NCBI GenBank assembly: GCA_004561785.1
Contig: SFUB01000019.1
Location: forward strand, 1 to 18,917
DNA length: 18,917 nt
Source: a bacterium
Lineage (GTDB): Bacteria > Bacillota_I > Bacilli_A > RFN20 > CAG-826
Reading direction: 5' to 3'
The translations under genes were made by a program, and so were the position numbers. Numbering within the stretch: the first letter of the stretch is position 1; every line of letters begins with the position of its first letter. The notes under the pieces were generated by a model. That model ran no database searches and had not been told where the DNA came from. It was given only the letters and a program-made list of their open reading frames with translations. This document shows positions 1 to 8,700 of the stretch, piece by piece.

Positions 1-96
1 CAAACCCATTATAAGCAAGGCGAAAACGAGGTAAAGAGGGAGCGTGAAAGCGCTACCAAACTTTTTTTGTCAAGCCCCAAAACGCATTTTCCCGGC

Positions 97-125
97 TTAT
101 CAGTTAACCTCTAGTTCCCTATACA
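97..125 (+). promoter_or_regulatory. Possible promoter of the DUF368-hypA pair
   Basis: TTATCA at 97-102 and TATACA at 120-125 are separated by 17 bases. Each hexamer matches 4 of 6 bases of the sigma-A consensus. Transcription would start near 132, giving a leader of about 25 bases. Weak match; the spacing and position are the main support. Confidence 0.35.
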
Positions 126-155
126 GAAACCGCCTTTTGCACTAGACTTCCCCAT

Positions 156-1142
156 ATGAAAAAAGAATCGCCATCGAAAAGAAGGACCGTCAAATCCTTC
201 CTATTGGATTTGCTGAAGGGCATTACCCTGGGCATTTCCGCAGCGGTCCCCGGGTTAAGCGGGGGAACGGTCGCCGTCGCCGAAGGATGTTATGACGGGC
301 TGATCCAGTCCGCGGGGAGCCTCCGCCAAAAATTCAAAGAATCCTTCCTCTTTTTATTGCCTTATCTTCTGGGTCTTGGCTTGGGCGCTCTGGCGGCTTT
401 TGCGGGGATCAAAAAAGGATACGCTTTGGCCCCGTTCACTTTGACGGGACTATTCGCCGGGATGGTCGCGGGTTCTTTGCCCGTCGCGTTAAGCGAACTC
501 AAAAAGGGTGAAAACGGTAAGCAAAAACTCTTATACGCCCTTTGTTTTTCCTTTTGTTTCTTGATCGCCGCCGGGTTGGGAATCGTGACTGCCCTCTGCA
601 AAATCGATTTGGCTTCCTTTTTGCAAGAGCGAGTCTGGTGGATGTATCTCTTCGTGCCTCTTGCGGGTTTCGTCGCCGCCTTCTGCTTCGTGATTCCCGG
701 GATCTCAGGTTCGATGTCCTTGATGGTCATGGGGATGTATTATCCAATCCTATTCACTTTCCTACCCGCGGGGTCGCATGCGAACGATGTGGAAAAAGCC
801 TTGACGATCTGGGGCAGTTCAGACGGCGGATTCGTGGGCACGGGCATTGTGCTTTTGCTTCTTCTGACCCTGGGCGCCGTCTTAGGCCTCGTTGTCTCTT
901 CGAAAACCATGGCGAAGCTTCTGGAAAGCAAACGCGTGCCGACTTTCTATGGAATCTTCGGCCTCATCTTAGGATCGCTTGTGTCCATGTTCATCAACTC
1001 TGACATCTACCCGAAATACATTTCCGGAGGGGTTGAGAGCTGGGACTACATCGTTGGCGCCGCCCTCTTCTTGGTTGGGGGAGTCGCCATATTCCTTCTG
1101 ATTCGCTTCGTCGATAAAAAGCAGGCTAAGAAAGCGGAGTGA
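156..1142 (+). CDS. DUF368 membrane protein, PopT-type undecaprenyl-phosphate translocase
   Basis: A polytopic membrane protein of 328 residues, about the usual length of DUF368 proteins. The family signature appears twice, as in known members: near residues 22-50 (GITLGISAAVPGLSGGT, then EGCYDGLI) and near 178-198 (FVIPGISGSMSLMVMGMYYP), which suggests an inverted internal repeat. Several hydrophobic helices run through the chain and a basic tail (DKKQAKKAE) ends it. Family knowledge: DUF368 proteins named PopT return undecaprenyl phosphate across the membrane for reuse in envelope polymer synthesis. Function here is inferred from the family. The start lacks a clear Shine-Dalgarno sequence, but an in-frame TAG just upstream leaves no earlier start. 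hypA follows after 4 bases, so the two are probably co-transcribed, although no functional link is known. Confidence 0.88.
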   Translation: MKKESPSKRRTVKSFLLDLLKGITLGISAAVPGLSGGTVAVAEGCYDGLIQSAGSLRQKFKESFLFLLPYLLGLGLGALAAFAGIKKGYALAPFTLTGLFAGMVAGSLPVALSELKKGENGKQKLLYALCFSFCFLIAAGLGIVTALCKIDLASFLQERVWWMYLFVPLAGFVAAFCFVIPGISGSMSLMVMGMYYPILFTFLPAGSHANDVEKALTIWGSSDGGFVGTGIVLLLLLTLGAVLGLVVSSKTMAKLLESKRVPTFYGIFGLILGSLVSMFINSDIYPKYISGGVESWDYIVGAALFLVGGVAIFLLIRFVDKKQAKKAE

Positions 1143-1146
1143 AATC

Positions 1147-1488
1147 ATGCACGAACTTGGATTATGCACCGAAATGGTCCGAACCCTAGAGGACCTGATG
1201 AAGGAAGAAGGCCTAAAGAAAATAAGCAAAGTTTGCGTTGATGTCGGTGAAATTACCGGAGTTTTGCCGCGTTTTATGGAAGAATGCTGGGGGCCGGCCT
1301 GTGAAGGCAGCCCTTTAGAAGGCGCCAAGCTCAAGATCAATTTCCTGCCCGCGAAGGCCGTCTGTCGCCGTTGCGGAGAACCTTTTCACCCAGAGCACGG
1401 GAAAGGCGCTTGCCCCAAATGCGGGAGCGAGCTTTACGATTTAGAAAACGGGTTTGAGTTTGAAATTACCGAAATAAGCGGGGAATGA
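1147..1488 (+). CDS. hypA: HypA/HybF hydrogenase nickel chaperone
   Basis: At 113 residues this is the normal HypA length. It begins MHE, where the N-terminal amine and His2 bind nickel in the family. A zinc knuckle of two CxxC pairs is intact (C73, C76, C89, C92). HypA works with HypB to insert nickel into [NiFe]-hydrogenase and, in some bacteria, urease; it is cytoplasmic. The start has a GGAG ribosome binding site overlapping the end of the upstream DUF368 gene. No hypB, other hyp genes or hydrogenase subunit are in this window, so its client must be encoded elsewhere. The stop TGA overlaps a possible ATG (ATGA) of a 47-codon reading frame that I do not consider convincing. Confidence 0.92.
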   Translation: MHELGLCTEMVRTLEDLMKEEGLKKISKVCVDVGEITGVLPRFMEECWGPACEGSPLEGAKLKINFLPAKAVCRRCGEPFHPEHGKGACPKCGSELYDLENGFEFEITEISGE

Positions 1489-1609
1489 TTTTCAAAAGCC
1501 AGGCCGGTTCTTCGATGTTCGCGGTTCCATGGACAACGGCGGATACAGCGAATGCATCTATGCTTTCGTCGCAGGCAAAAGAGCAGCGTCTCGCTTCGAA
1601 TCTACTTAG
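1487..1609 (+). other. Possible gene remnant downstream of hypA
   Basis: The 268 bases between hypA and the DUF1846 gene hold no complete gene. One frame, open from 1487 to a TAG at 1607-1609, reads like protein (for example VRGSMDNGGYSECIYAF) but has no start of its own beyond an internal Met. An alternative frame, 1485-1628, starts with an ATG that overlaps the hypA stop and encodes 47 residues of low-complexity sequence. I recognise neither. The first could be a decayed fragment of a gene; both may be chance. Confidence 0.2.
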
Positions 1610-1698
1610 CAGATGGCATTTCTTCTAGTTTCCCTTAAGTCTTTGCCAGCTGAACGCCGTCCTTAGGTTGGGCTTCAAAGGGAAAAATAGGGTCTTCC

Positions 1699-1727
1699 TA
1701 GAGTCAGCTTCTCTTTTGGGATAGAAT
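1699..1727 (+). promoter_or_regulatory. Possible promoter of the DUF1846-aldo/keto reductase pair
   Basis: TAGAAT at 1722-1727 matches the -10 consensus in 5 of 6 bases. The -35 position 17 bases upstream (1699-1704) is poor, matching about 3 of 6. It lies 30 bases before the DUF1846 start, which is preceded by a good ribosome binding site AAAGGGG at 1743-1749. Confidence 0.4.
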
Positions 1728-1756
1728 GAAGAACGGTTTTTCAAAGGGGCATACAC

Positions 1757-3244
1757 ATGCATAAAAACGGCTTCGACAACGCGAAATATCTCGCTATGCA
1801 AAGCGAGCACATCGAGAAGAGAATCGCTCAATTTGGTGGGAAGTTGTATCTCGAATTCGGTGGAAAACTCTTTGACGATTACCACGCGAGCCGCGTCCTG
1901 CCTGGATTTGTCCCAGATGCGAAGTTGCAGCTTCTCCTCAAAATGAAGGACGAGGCTGAAATCGTCATCGCCATCAACTCCCAAACGATTGAAGAAGCGA
2001 AAACGCGGGGAGACCTCGGCATAACCTACGACCAGGAAGTGCTCCGTTTGATTGACGCATTCCGGGCCGCAGGTCTATATGTCAGTTCCGTCGTTTTGAC
2101 GCAATTCCAAAACCAAAAGTCCGCAAAGGCCTTTGAAAAATTGCTTCAGAAGCTTGGAATCAAAACCTATCGGCATTATGTCATCGATGGCTATCCATAC
2201 GATGTGGAGAAAATCGTCTCCGAGGATGGCCTCGGCAAAAACGATTACATTGAAACAACCCGCCCGCTGGTCGTGCTAACCGCTCCAGGCCCCGGAAGCG
2301 GCAAAATGGCGACCTGCCTCAGCCAGCTCTACCACGATAACAAACGGGGCCTGAAATCTGGGTACGCCAAATTCGAGACCTTCCCAATTTGGAACCTTCC
2401 ATTGAAACATCCAGTCAACTTGGCCTATGAAGCCGCGACCGCCGATCTAGACGACGTGAACATGATCGACCCCTATCATTTAGAGCATTACGGGATAAGC
2501 ACGGTCAACTACAACCGCGATATCGAGATCTTCCCTGTTCTCAACCGGGTTTTCGAGAAGATTTTCGGCGCTTCGCCCTATTATTCCCCAACGGATATGG
2601 GTGTCAATATGGCTGGGTTTTGCATTGAAAATGACGAAGTTTGCCAAGAAGCGTCTCGTCAGGAGATCATCCGTAGATATCTAAAGGCGTTGGTGAAAAG
2701 GCGCGAAGGCCAAAGCAACGATTCCGAAGTCGCCAAAATCGATTCCTTGATGAAAAACAACGGGATCGAGGAGAGAGAAAGAAAAGTTATCACAGAGGCA
2801 AGAAACAAAGCCGAGAAAACCGGCGGCCCCGCTGCGTCCATAGAATTGGAAGACGGCAGCATCATCTCTGGGAAGAACTCCCCTTTGCTCCGTTGCAATA
2901 GCGCCATGATTCTGAACGCCTTAAAGCATCTTGCCGGCATCCGGGATTCGGTTTTGCTGATCCCGAAGGCCATCCTTGAGCCGATCTGCAAACTGAAAAC
3001 AGAGTCTTTGGGTGGGCACAATCCCCGGCTTCATCTGGATGAGATTCTCTTGGCCCTTTCGATCTCCGCAGTAACCAACCCTTTGGCGGGAATGGCTTTG
3101 GAGCAGCTTCCTAAGCTGAGGGGCTGCCAATCCCACAGCACCGTCATTCTTTCCGAAATGGACAATGGAACTCTCAGAAAGCTTGGCGTGGACCATACGA
3201 GCGACCCGGTTTACGAAACGAAAAAACTCTATCACGGGAAATAA
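1757..3244 (+). CDS. DUF1846 domain-containing protein
   Basis: A soluble protein of 495 residues, essentially the full length of the DUF1846 family, which is common in Bacillota. Recognisable family stretches include the N-terminal segment around residues 1-55 (FDNAKYLAMQSEHI and LEFGGKLFDDYHASRVLPGF), the glycine-rich loop near 174-184 (LTAPGPGSGKMATC), and the C-terminal region near 420-465 (GGHNPRLHLDEILLALS). The PGPGSGKMATC loop resembles a phosphate-binding loop. The family has structural data but, as far as I know, no settled biochemical role, so I assign none. Start at 1757 is supported by AAAGGGG eight bases upstream. The aldo/keto reductase begins 4 bases after the stop, so both are likely on one transcript. 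Confidence 0.9.
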   Translation: MHKNGFDNAKYLAMQSEHIEKRIAQFGGKLYLEFGGKLFDDYHASRVLPGFVPDAKLQLLLKMKDEAEIVIAINSQTIEEAKTRGDLGITYDQEVLRLIDAFRAAGLYVSSVVLTQFQNQKSAKAFEKLLQKLGIKTYRHYVIDGYPYDVEKIVSEDGLGKNDYIETTRPLVVLTAPGPGSGKMATCLSQLYHDNKRGLKSGYAKFETFPIWNLPLKHPVNLAYEAATADLDDVNMIDPYHLEHYGISTVNYNRDIEIFPVLNRVFEKIFGASPYYSPTDMGVNMAGFCIENDEVCQEASRQEIIRRYLKALVKRREGQSNDSEVAKIDSLMKNNGIEERERKVITEARNKAEKTGGPAASIELEDGSIISGKNSPLLRCNSAMILNALKHLAGIRDSVLLIPKAILEPICKLKTESLGGHNPRLHLDEILLALSISAVTNPLAGMALEQLPKLRGCQSHSTVILSEMDNGTLRKLGVDHTSDPVYETKKLYHGK

Positions 3245-3248
3245 AGCC

Positions 3249-4064
3249 ATGCAGAAACCCTTCATTTTATCGAATGGCCTCCAGATTCCTTCCATTGGAT
3301 TCGGGACTTGGCTTATCCCCCAGGAACGCGCCTGCCTTAGGGTCTCCCAAGCTTTGAAAATCGGTTACCGTCACATGGACTCCGCCCAAGACTACGGCAA
3401 CGAAGCCGGAGTCGGCGAGGCGATCCGCGAGTCCGGTTTGCCTCGCGAGTCCATTTTTGTCACGACGAAAATCAAAGCCAGCATCAAAAGCTACGGCGAG
3501 GCGAAATCGTCTTTGGAAGAATCCTTTTCTAAATTGGGTTTGAATTATATTGACTTGGTCCTTATTCACGCCCCTCAGCCTTGGGAGGAATTGAGAGGTC
3601 CAAAAAAGTATTACGAAGAGAACCGAGCCGTTTGGGCTTGCATGGAGGAGTTTTATAAAGACGGCCGGATCAAATCCATTGGCGTATCCAACTTCCTTGA
3701 AGATGATTTGGAGCATTTGATGAGTCACTGCTCCATCAAGCCGATGGTCAATCAGATTTGCCTCAACATCGGAGATACCGATTCCGAGCTCGTCGAGTAT
3801 TGTCAAAAGCAAGGGATCCTGGTAGAAGCCTACTGCCCGATTGCACACGGCAAAGCTTTGAGCGACCCCTTTGTGATAACGATGGCCAAAAAATATAACG
3901 TCTCTCCCGCGGTTCTTTGTTTGGCCTATGCCTTAGAGCTTGGTACGCTTCCTCTTCCGAAATCCGAGAATCCGGAGCACATGAAAGAGAATCTGGACTT
4001 CTCTTTGAGCATTTCTCCCGAGGACATGGAATCCTTAAAACGTTGGAGGCATCAAGACCAATAA
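3249..4064 (+). CDS. Aldo/keto reductase family oxidoreductase
   Basis: A 271-residue TIM-barrel NAD(P)H-dependent reductase that would interconvert carbonyls and alcohols in the cytoplasm. The catalytic tetrad is complete: D44 and Y49 (HMDSAQDYGNE), K74 (VTTKIK) and H107 (LVLIHAPQPW). The C-terminal cofactor-binding segment is present (LPKSENPEHMKENL). The barrel strand SIGVSNF is also typical. The frame is open upstream to 3165, but that part overlaps the DUF1846 gene; the ATG at 3249, four bases after its stop and aligned with the usual family N-terminus (FILSNGLQIPSIGFGTW), is the credible start. Substrate cannot be told. It converges on the following - strand gene with only 3 bases between them and no visible terminator. 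Confidence 0.93.
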   Translation: MQKPFILSNGLQIPSIGFGTWLIPQERACLRVSQALKIGYRHMDSAQDYGNEAGVGEAIRESGLPRESIFVTTKIKASIKSYGEAKSSLEESFSKLGLNYIDLVLIHAPQPWEELRGPKKYYEENRAVWACMEEFYKDGRIKSIGVSNFLEDDLEHLMSHCSIKPMVNQICLNIGDTDSELVEYCQKQGILVEAYCPIAHGKALSDPFVITMAKKYNVSPAVLCLAYALELGTLPLPKSENPEHMKENLDFSLSISPEDMESLKRWRHQDQ

Positions 4065-4067
4065 AGT

Positions 4068-5384
4068 TCAGTCTCTTTTCAACCGATAATAAGAGGTGGG
4101 GGAATAACGGTCTCCCACTTTTTCAATCGCCCCTTCTTGGACTAAAGGGCCTACAAGTTTCTTTAGGAAGTAGGCTCTGCTTGTGAAAGGAGTCAGTTTT
4201 TGAAGTTCTTTAACGCTTTTCGGGCCGTTTTCCAAACTCGCCAAGATTTTCTCCCGCTCCACCGCCAAATCGCCCTTAAAAGGCCTTCCAGGAAGCTTTT
4301 TGTCTTCTTCCGAAGAAGAAACGCCGAATTCAAAAGCAAATCCCTCTTCGGAAGCCTTGAAGACAGCTCCTCCCGAGGCCTTCGCCTTTTTCCAGTCCAA
4401 GAAAACCTCAGCGGGCAAATTCTCTTGACCCAGGATTCCAGCGGTTTGGAGAATTTCTTTCACGACTTCTCCGTCGTCGCTTAATTCAAAGGTCTTTCCA
4501 AAAGCGGCAATCTCTGCGGTTCCACCCCAAATATTCACGGTGATAGGCTTATTCTCCGTCTGATAATCCTTATGGATGAAAGAGAATAGCAAAGCGGCGC
4601 GAAAGGCACTCCTCGATTGCATAGACGAAGAGGGCTCCGCCTTCTTTCCGTATGAAAGATTGCCCTCCAAGAAATCTAATGCCGCATCAAGATTTTCCAG
4701 AAGCGCTCCCCTCAGTTCGTTTCTTTTGAGTTCCCTCTTCTTGAAATCATCGAAAAGGTGGCAGGAAATAGCGGCCCCCGCTTCGTGCGAGAGGTCCTTG
4801 AAGAGGAGAAGGCCATTATTCGCGAATCCCCCTTCGTGGACGAAGCCTTTGGTAGCGAAGGCGGAGACTAAGTGAGATTTTAAGTCCGGATTCGTTTTCG
4901 AGCCTTCCTTCACCAAGCCCGACCACTTCGCGAGATCGAATTCGACGCTTGAGAATTCCTTGAGTTTCTGCGCATGAACGGTTTCCTCCAAAGGCGTCAA
5001 TCGTTCTCTCTGATCTTCCATCGGCTCGAGCCTTTCCCCCAGAACACGGATTGGCGCGGGGGAGGGCTTGACTTCCATGACCAAAACGTATTCTTCCGCC
5101 CAGTCGTCCAAACTTCTTAAAATAAAACGATAACGAACTTCCCCGGAGAGACGATTCTCAAGGAGGCTTAGAAGGGATCTTTTCGCCTCTTCCAAAGAAT
5201 TGAGATCCAGTCCATCCGGTTCCCCGGAGGAAGAAACGCCTAAAGCCAACGCTCCGCCTTTGCCATTAGAAAAGGAAACGATGGCGGAAGCGACGGAGGA
5301 AGCCGTGAGCTCTCGATCTCTTCCAAGGCAAATCGAATCGGTCGTGGCCCAATCAATCTCCGGAAACAGCGTTTTGAAGTCCAT
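4068..5384 (-). CDS. AlbA_2/Schlafen-like putative DNA-binding protein with C-terminal winged helix
   Basis: A soluble 438-residue protein. Residues about 33-58 match the AlbA_2 (Schlafen-like ATP/DNA-binding) core: IVSFSNGKGGALALGV followed by GEPDG. The middle (about 150-330) resembles the region that follows AlbA_2 in RecG-C-terminus-like regulators (for example FVHEGGFANNGLLLFKD). The last 60 residues look like a winged helix-turn-helix (REKILASLENGPKSVKEL through VQEGAIEKVGDRY). Members are usually treated as transcriptional regulators or nucleic-acid-binding accessory proteins; the role here is inferred. A TTG nine bases upstream is in frame, but the AGGAGG at 5394-5399 lies 10 bases before the ATG at 5384 and only 1 base before the TTG, so I choose the ATG. 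The usual N-terminal E-x-K residues of the family are not evident. Its own upstream region carries repeats that could be autoregulatory operators. Confidence 0.75.
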   Translation of the reverse strand: MDFKTLFPEIDWATTDSICLGRDRELTASSVASAIVSFSNGKGGALALGVSSSGEPDGLDLNSLEEAKRSLLSLLENRLSGEVRYRFILRSLDDWAEEYVLVMEVKPSPAPIRVLGERLEPMEDQRERLTPLEETVHAQKLKEFSSVEFDLAKWSGLVKEGSKTNPDLKSHLVSAFATKGFVHEGGFANNGLLLFKDLSHEAGAAISCHLFDDFKKRELKRNELRGALLENLDAALDFLEGNLSYGKKAEPSSSMQSRSAFRAALLFSFIHKDYQTENKPITVNIWGGTAEIAAFGKTFELSDDGEVVKEILQTAGILGQENLPAEVFLDWKKAKASGGAVFKASEEGFAFEFGVSSSEEDKKLPGRPFKGDLAVEREKILASLENGPKSVKELQKLTPFTSRAYFLKKLVGPLVQEGAIEKVGDRYSPTSYYRLKRD

Positions 5385-5401
5385 GGATAACAATCCTCCT
5401 C

Positions 5402-5489
5402 TTACATTACTCTAACCTTATTCTAAATGTTTTCAACCTTGCTCTTAGATTACTTATTAAATGTGTAAGGTTATTCTTTACATTACTCT
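5402..5489. repeat. Direct repeats upstream of the AlbA_2-like gene
   Basis: TTACATTACTCT occurs identically at 5402-5413 and 5478-5489. Between them AACCTT-(2)-TCTWA occurs at 5414 and 5435, exactly 21 bases apart, about two helical turns, and a related AAGGTTATTCTTTA lies at 5467. The region is much more AT-rich than its surroundings. Position between the terminators of the long operon and the ribosome binding site of the AlbA_2-like gene suggests binding sites for a regulator, possibly that gene's own product. No strong sigma-A promoter is obvious. Confidence 0.45.
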
Positions 5490-5499
5490 TTGTTTTCGC

Positions 5500-5526
5500 A
5501 ATGTTAAAAGCGTTCTTTTTAACGTT
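5500..5526. promoter_or_regulatory. Imperfect palindrome, candidate operator
   Basis: AATGTTAAAA at 5500-5509 and TTTTAACGTT at 5517-5526 are inverted repeats with 9 of 10 positions complementary, separated by 7 bases. There is no U tract right after either arm that would fit a terminator. It lies 116 bases upstream of the AlbA_2-like gene start. Confidence 0.4.
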
Positions 5527-5571
5527 GTCTTTGAAATTTGAACAATTAGGAATGCATAAAAAGAGCCTCCC

Positions 5572-5595
5572 AAAAAAAGGCCGAAAAAGGCCTTT
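5572..5595 (-). terminator. Second terminator of the long operon
   Basis: On the - strand AAAGGCC and GGCCTTT form a 7-bp stem with a 6-base loop, continuing into a run of seven T (5578 down to 5572). It follows the stronger terminator at 5660-5685. Confidence 0.6.
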
Positions 5596-5602
5596 AGGGG
5601 CG

Positions 5603-5625
5603 ATTTCTACTTTGCATGTAGAAAT
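5603..5625. repeat. Inverted repeat between the two terminators
   Basis: ATTTCTAC (5603-5610) and GTAGAAAT (5618-5625) form a perfect 8-bp stem with a 7-base loop. It may add RNA stability or pausing between the tandem terminators. It has no T run of its own. Confidence 0.4.
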
Positions 5626-5659
5626 ATGCATAGGCGGATACACGAGCCTCTAAGGGCCG

Positions 5660-5685
5660 AAAAAAGGCCCCGCGATCGCAGGGCC
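5660..5685 (-). terminator. Rho-independent terminator of the eight-gene operon
   Basis: On the - strand GGCCCTGC and GCGGGGCC (one G-U pair) form an 8-bp GC-rich stem around GATC, followed at once by six T (5665 down to 5660). It starts 21 bases after the stop of the last operon gene. Confidence 0.8.
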
Positions 5686-5706
5686 AGAAGACTTGATGGA
5701 ATGGTT

Positions 5707-8700
5707 TTAACGACGTTGGGAAACGCTTCCATAGGCCACGAATTTTATGAAGTCAGCTTCGTTCATCGGCCTGCCGAAGTAGTAACCTTCCATCGCGTAT
5801 ATGCCAAGATGGGAGACGAACTTGCTTTGTTCTTCCGTTTCGATCCCGGTCGCGATGACATTGATGCCGGCTTTCTGGGCATCGGAGCAGAACCTGGCGA
5901 ACGAGGTTCCGTCGCGGGCGGAGCTTAAGGCGTTGGAAACGACGAGGCGATCCGTCTTCACCGTCTTGATAGAGAACTCGCCAAGGAGACTAAGATCATC
6001 GCGCTCATGGTTGAATTCGGAGGCGATCCACTCGATGGAAACGGAGGAGAGAGCCTCTTGCAGCGCTTTGACGGCTTGGCTGTTTTTGGACAGGTATTCC
6101 GTCTTGATTTCGAATTGGACGCAATCCTTGGGGAAATGGTATTGGGAGAAAGCCCGCTTCACGGCCCTCGGGAAGGAAGAGTCGGAGAGAGAGTCCAAGG
6201 AGAGGTAGATGGCTAGATGCAGCACGCCGACGTTCTTGAAGACGCTGTAGCCATACTGGGAGAAGAGCTCGCCCATGGCACGGAAGGAAGAGACGTCGAT
6301 CTTCGAGACCAAGCCCGCCTTCTCGGCCAGAGGGATGAACTCCGCCGGCGCGACTTCGGATTTGTCCGGGGCGTAGAGGGCGGCGCGGATATCGCCGGTG
6401 ATCGGACGGAGGGTCCTGGCATCGACGATCGGCTGAAGGAAGGTGTGCATCTTCTCTTTGCCGATCGCTTCGTGGAGAAGGGCGGTGATGAATTCGCTGC
6501 GCAGGGCTTTCCTCGGAGCAGCGCCGCTTTGGTCCACGAGCATTCCTTCCCCCAAAGAGGCGGAACGCTTCATGTCGTTATCGATGAGAGTAAGCATCTG
6601 CCTGGCGTTGCTCACGTCTCCGGGATAGGCAATGAGGGCATAAGAGACGCTCGATAATTTCGCAACGTTCCCGGCTTCCAAGGGGATTGCGAAGATCTCG
6701 GCAACTTCTTCGGCGAAGGAGATCGCCTTGGTCTTCGTGTAAGAAGGAAGGAGGAAAGCCAAAGTGGTTTCGTCGACGCGGTAAGCGAGCTCGCCATAGC
6801 CGGCGTCAAGGAAGTTCTTAACCACCTGGCCCAACAATGAGGTGAGGTCCGATTCGGGGAGAGCGGCGATAAGGGCAGGGATGTTGTTGATGCGAGCTGC
6901 CAAGACATAGCCTGGGTTCCTCGATTTGCAATCGCGTTCGACGGCGAGCGAGAGGGACTTCTGGTTGCGGATCATGAAGGTCTCGTCGAACAAGCGCGAG
7001 GTCTTGAAGCTCGGTCCTTCGAGGATCTCCGGCTCCATGAGCAAGGTGGAGCGGTCGCTGTCGGCGCCGCGATATTGCAGGACGCAATAGGTGATTGGGG
7101 AGGCGGAAACCTCCTGGAAGGTGCGCGTGCAGGTCCCTTTGGACAAAGGACAATAGGAACAGGGCGTCTCCTCCCCGCGGCGGAAGGCTTTGTAGCAGAT
7201 CTCGCCGGGCCTAGCCTCGGGGTAGATGCGGCGGAGATCCTCGCTTACGAAGCAAAGGCGATGGGAGGAACGGTCGATCGTATAGAGGAAGCGGCGGCTC
7301 CTTGAGCTCAGGGCGTCGAGGAGCTGATAGGCCCCTTCGAGTTCCTTTTCTTCGCCCATCTCGACGAGGATGTCGGAGACGAGACTGGAGAAACTATCGA
7401 GCATGCTGTGGACGATGAGGGAATCGAAGTCGACTTTCTTTTGGCCTTGCAGGAAGAGCAAAGCCCCTTTCTTTCCGGATTCTCCCACGGAGCGGAGGAA
7501 GACGCTTTCCATGCCGAGGTTGCGGAGGAAGGACGAGAGCTCGCTCGGAAGTTTGTCGACGTCGTTCACGGCGAAGTGGAGGTCGGAAGAAGCCTGTTCA
7601 TAGAACGGATCGAGGAGGGACGATTCGATGCGGGAGCCCAATTTGCCAAAGCCTAGGTTCTTCCCGTTTCGCCCCACGTCCATCTCGACGCGGTATTCCC
7701 GGAATGAGGGGTCATAAAGGAGATAGCCCCCGCTGTCTAAGCCTAAGGTCGAAGCGGCCCAGACGAAAAGGTCGGAGAGCAAGGCAATCTTCTCCGGACG
7801 GGAGTTCAAGGCATGATAATGGGCGCGGGAAGTCTCCAAGAACCCTTCGTAGATAACGAGTTTGTTGTTCTCGGTGAGGACGCTTCTGGGGAAGTAGAAG
7901 CGGCCCAAATCGGAGACGATCTTGACCCCGTCGCTTTGGGAGAGGGCCTTCTCGGCCTCTCCATAGAGCTCCGACATGGAGACGAAGGGATAAATCGCCC
8001 CGCCGGCTTTGCAATAGGAGAGGGATTCCCCTTCGCTGAAATCCATGGCGCAAAAATTCTGGACAAGCCTTTCGCAGGTGGTCTGCAAAGCCAACAAGGC
8101 TCCGACCCCGTAGACGAAGCAAGAGAAGCCGTCTTCTCTTTCGCCTAGCATCGCCTCGGGGAAGGTGGCGCGGATTTCCTTGAGGAGAGCTTCCTTCTCT
8201 TTGGCGGGATCGCTTTTCTTGGAGATCAATTGGAACATCAATAAGGCGCTGCGGGAGGAATAGGTGCCCTGAAGCTCGAAGAAGAGGTTTTTGCGGAATT
8301 CCTCATCCCGGAACACATGCCCTAAGGCGATTTGGTCGCGGATGGTCTTATCTTGGGAGGTGTGGCTGGAGACGATCTCAAAACGGGAATAGTTCTCCAG
8401 CAATCCGTTGATGGCCTCTTGGAGGGGGAGGAAGGCTTTGAATTTCCTGCTCGGCAAAGAAAGCAAAGGCAATGAGCCCCCGCGGAAGCTCGAGATCTGC
8501 TTGCCTAGAGACGTCACGGCCTCCTTTTGCTCGCCTTCGAAGGCGCGGTAGACGGAGAAGGCGAGGACGCCGGTGACCAGCAAGCTCGCGAGCAAGAGCC
8601 CGAAGAAAAACCATTGGGCCCAGACCCATTGGTAGAAAATCGCCGTGGCGTAGAAACAGGCGAAGACGATGCCCAAGACCAAGAAGATCCAAAGCATCCA

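Noticed and set aside
3165..3248. N-terminal extension of the aldo/keto reductase
   Set aside because: It overlaps the DUF1846 coding end and the conserved family N-terminus begins at the ATG at 3249.
5603..5625. Hairpin resembling a Cas12a CRISPR repeat (TTTCTAC...GTAGA)
   Set aside because: It occurs only once, has a 7-base loop in place of the usual 4-5, and there are no spacers or cas genes in the window.
5407..5643. 78-codon - strand frame upstream of the AlbA_2-like gene
   Set aside because: It lies over terminators, an inverted repeat and the repeat-rich control region, has no ribosome binding site and resembles no protein known to me.
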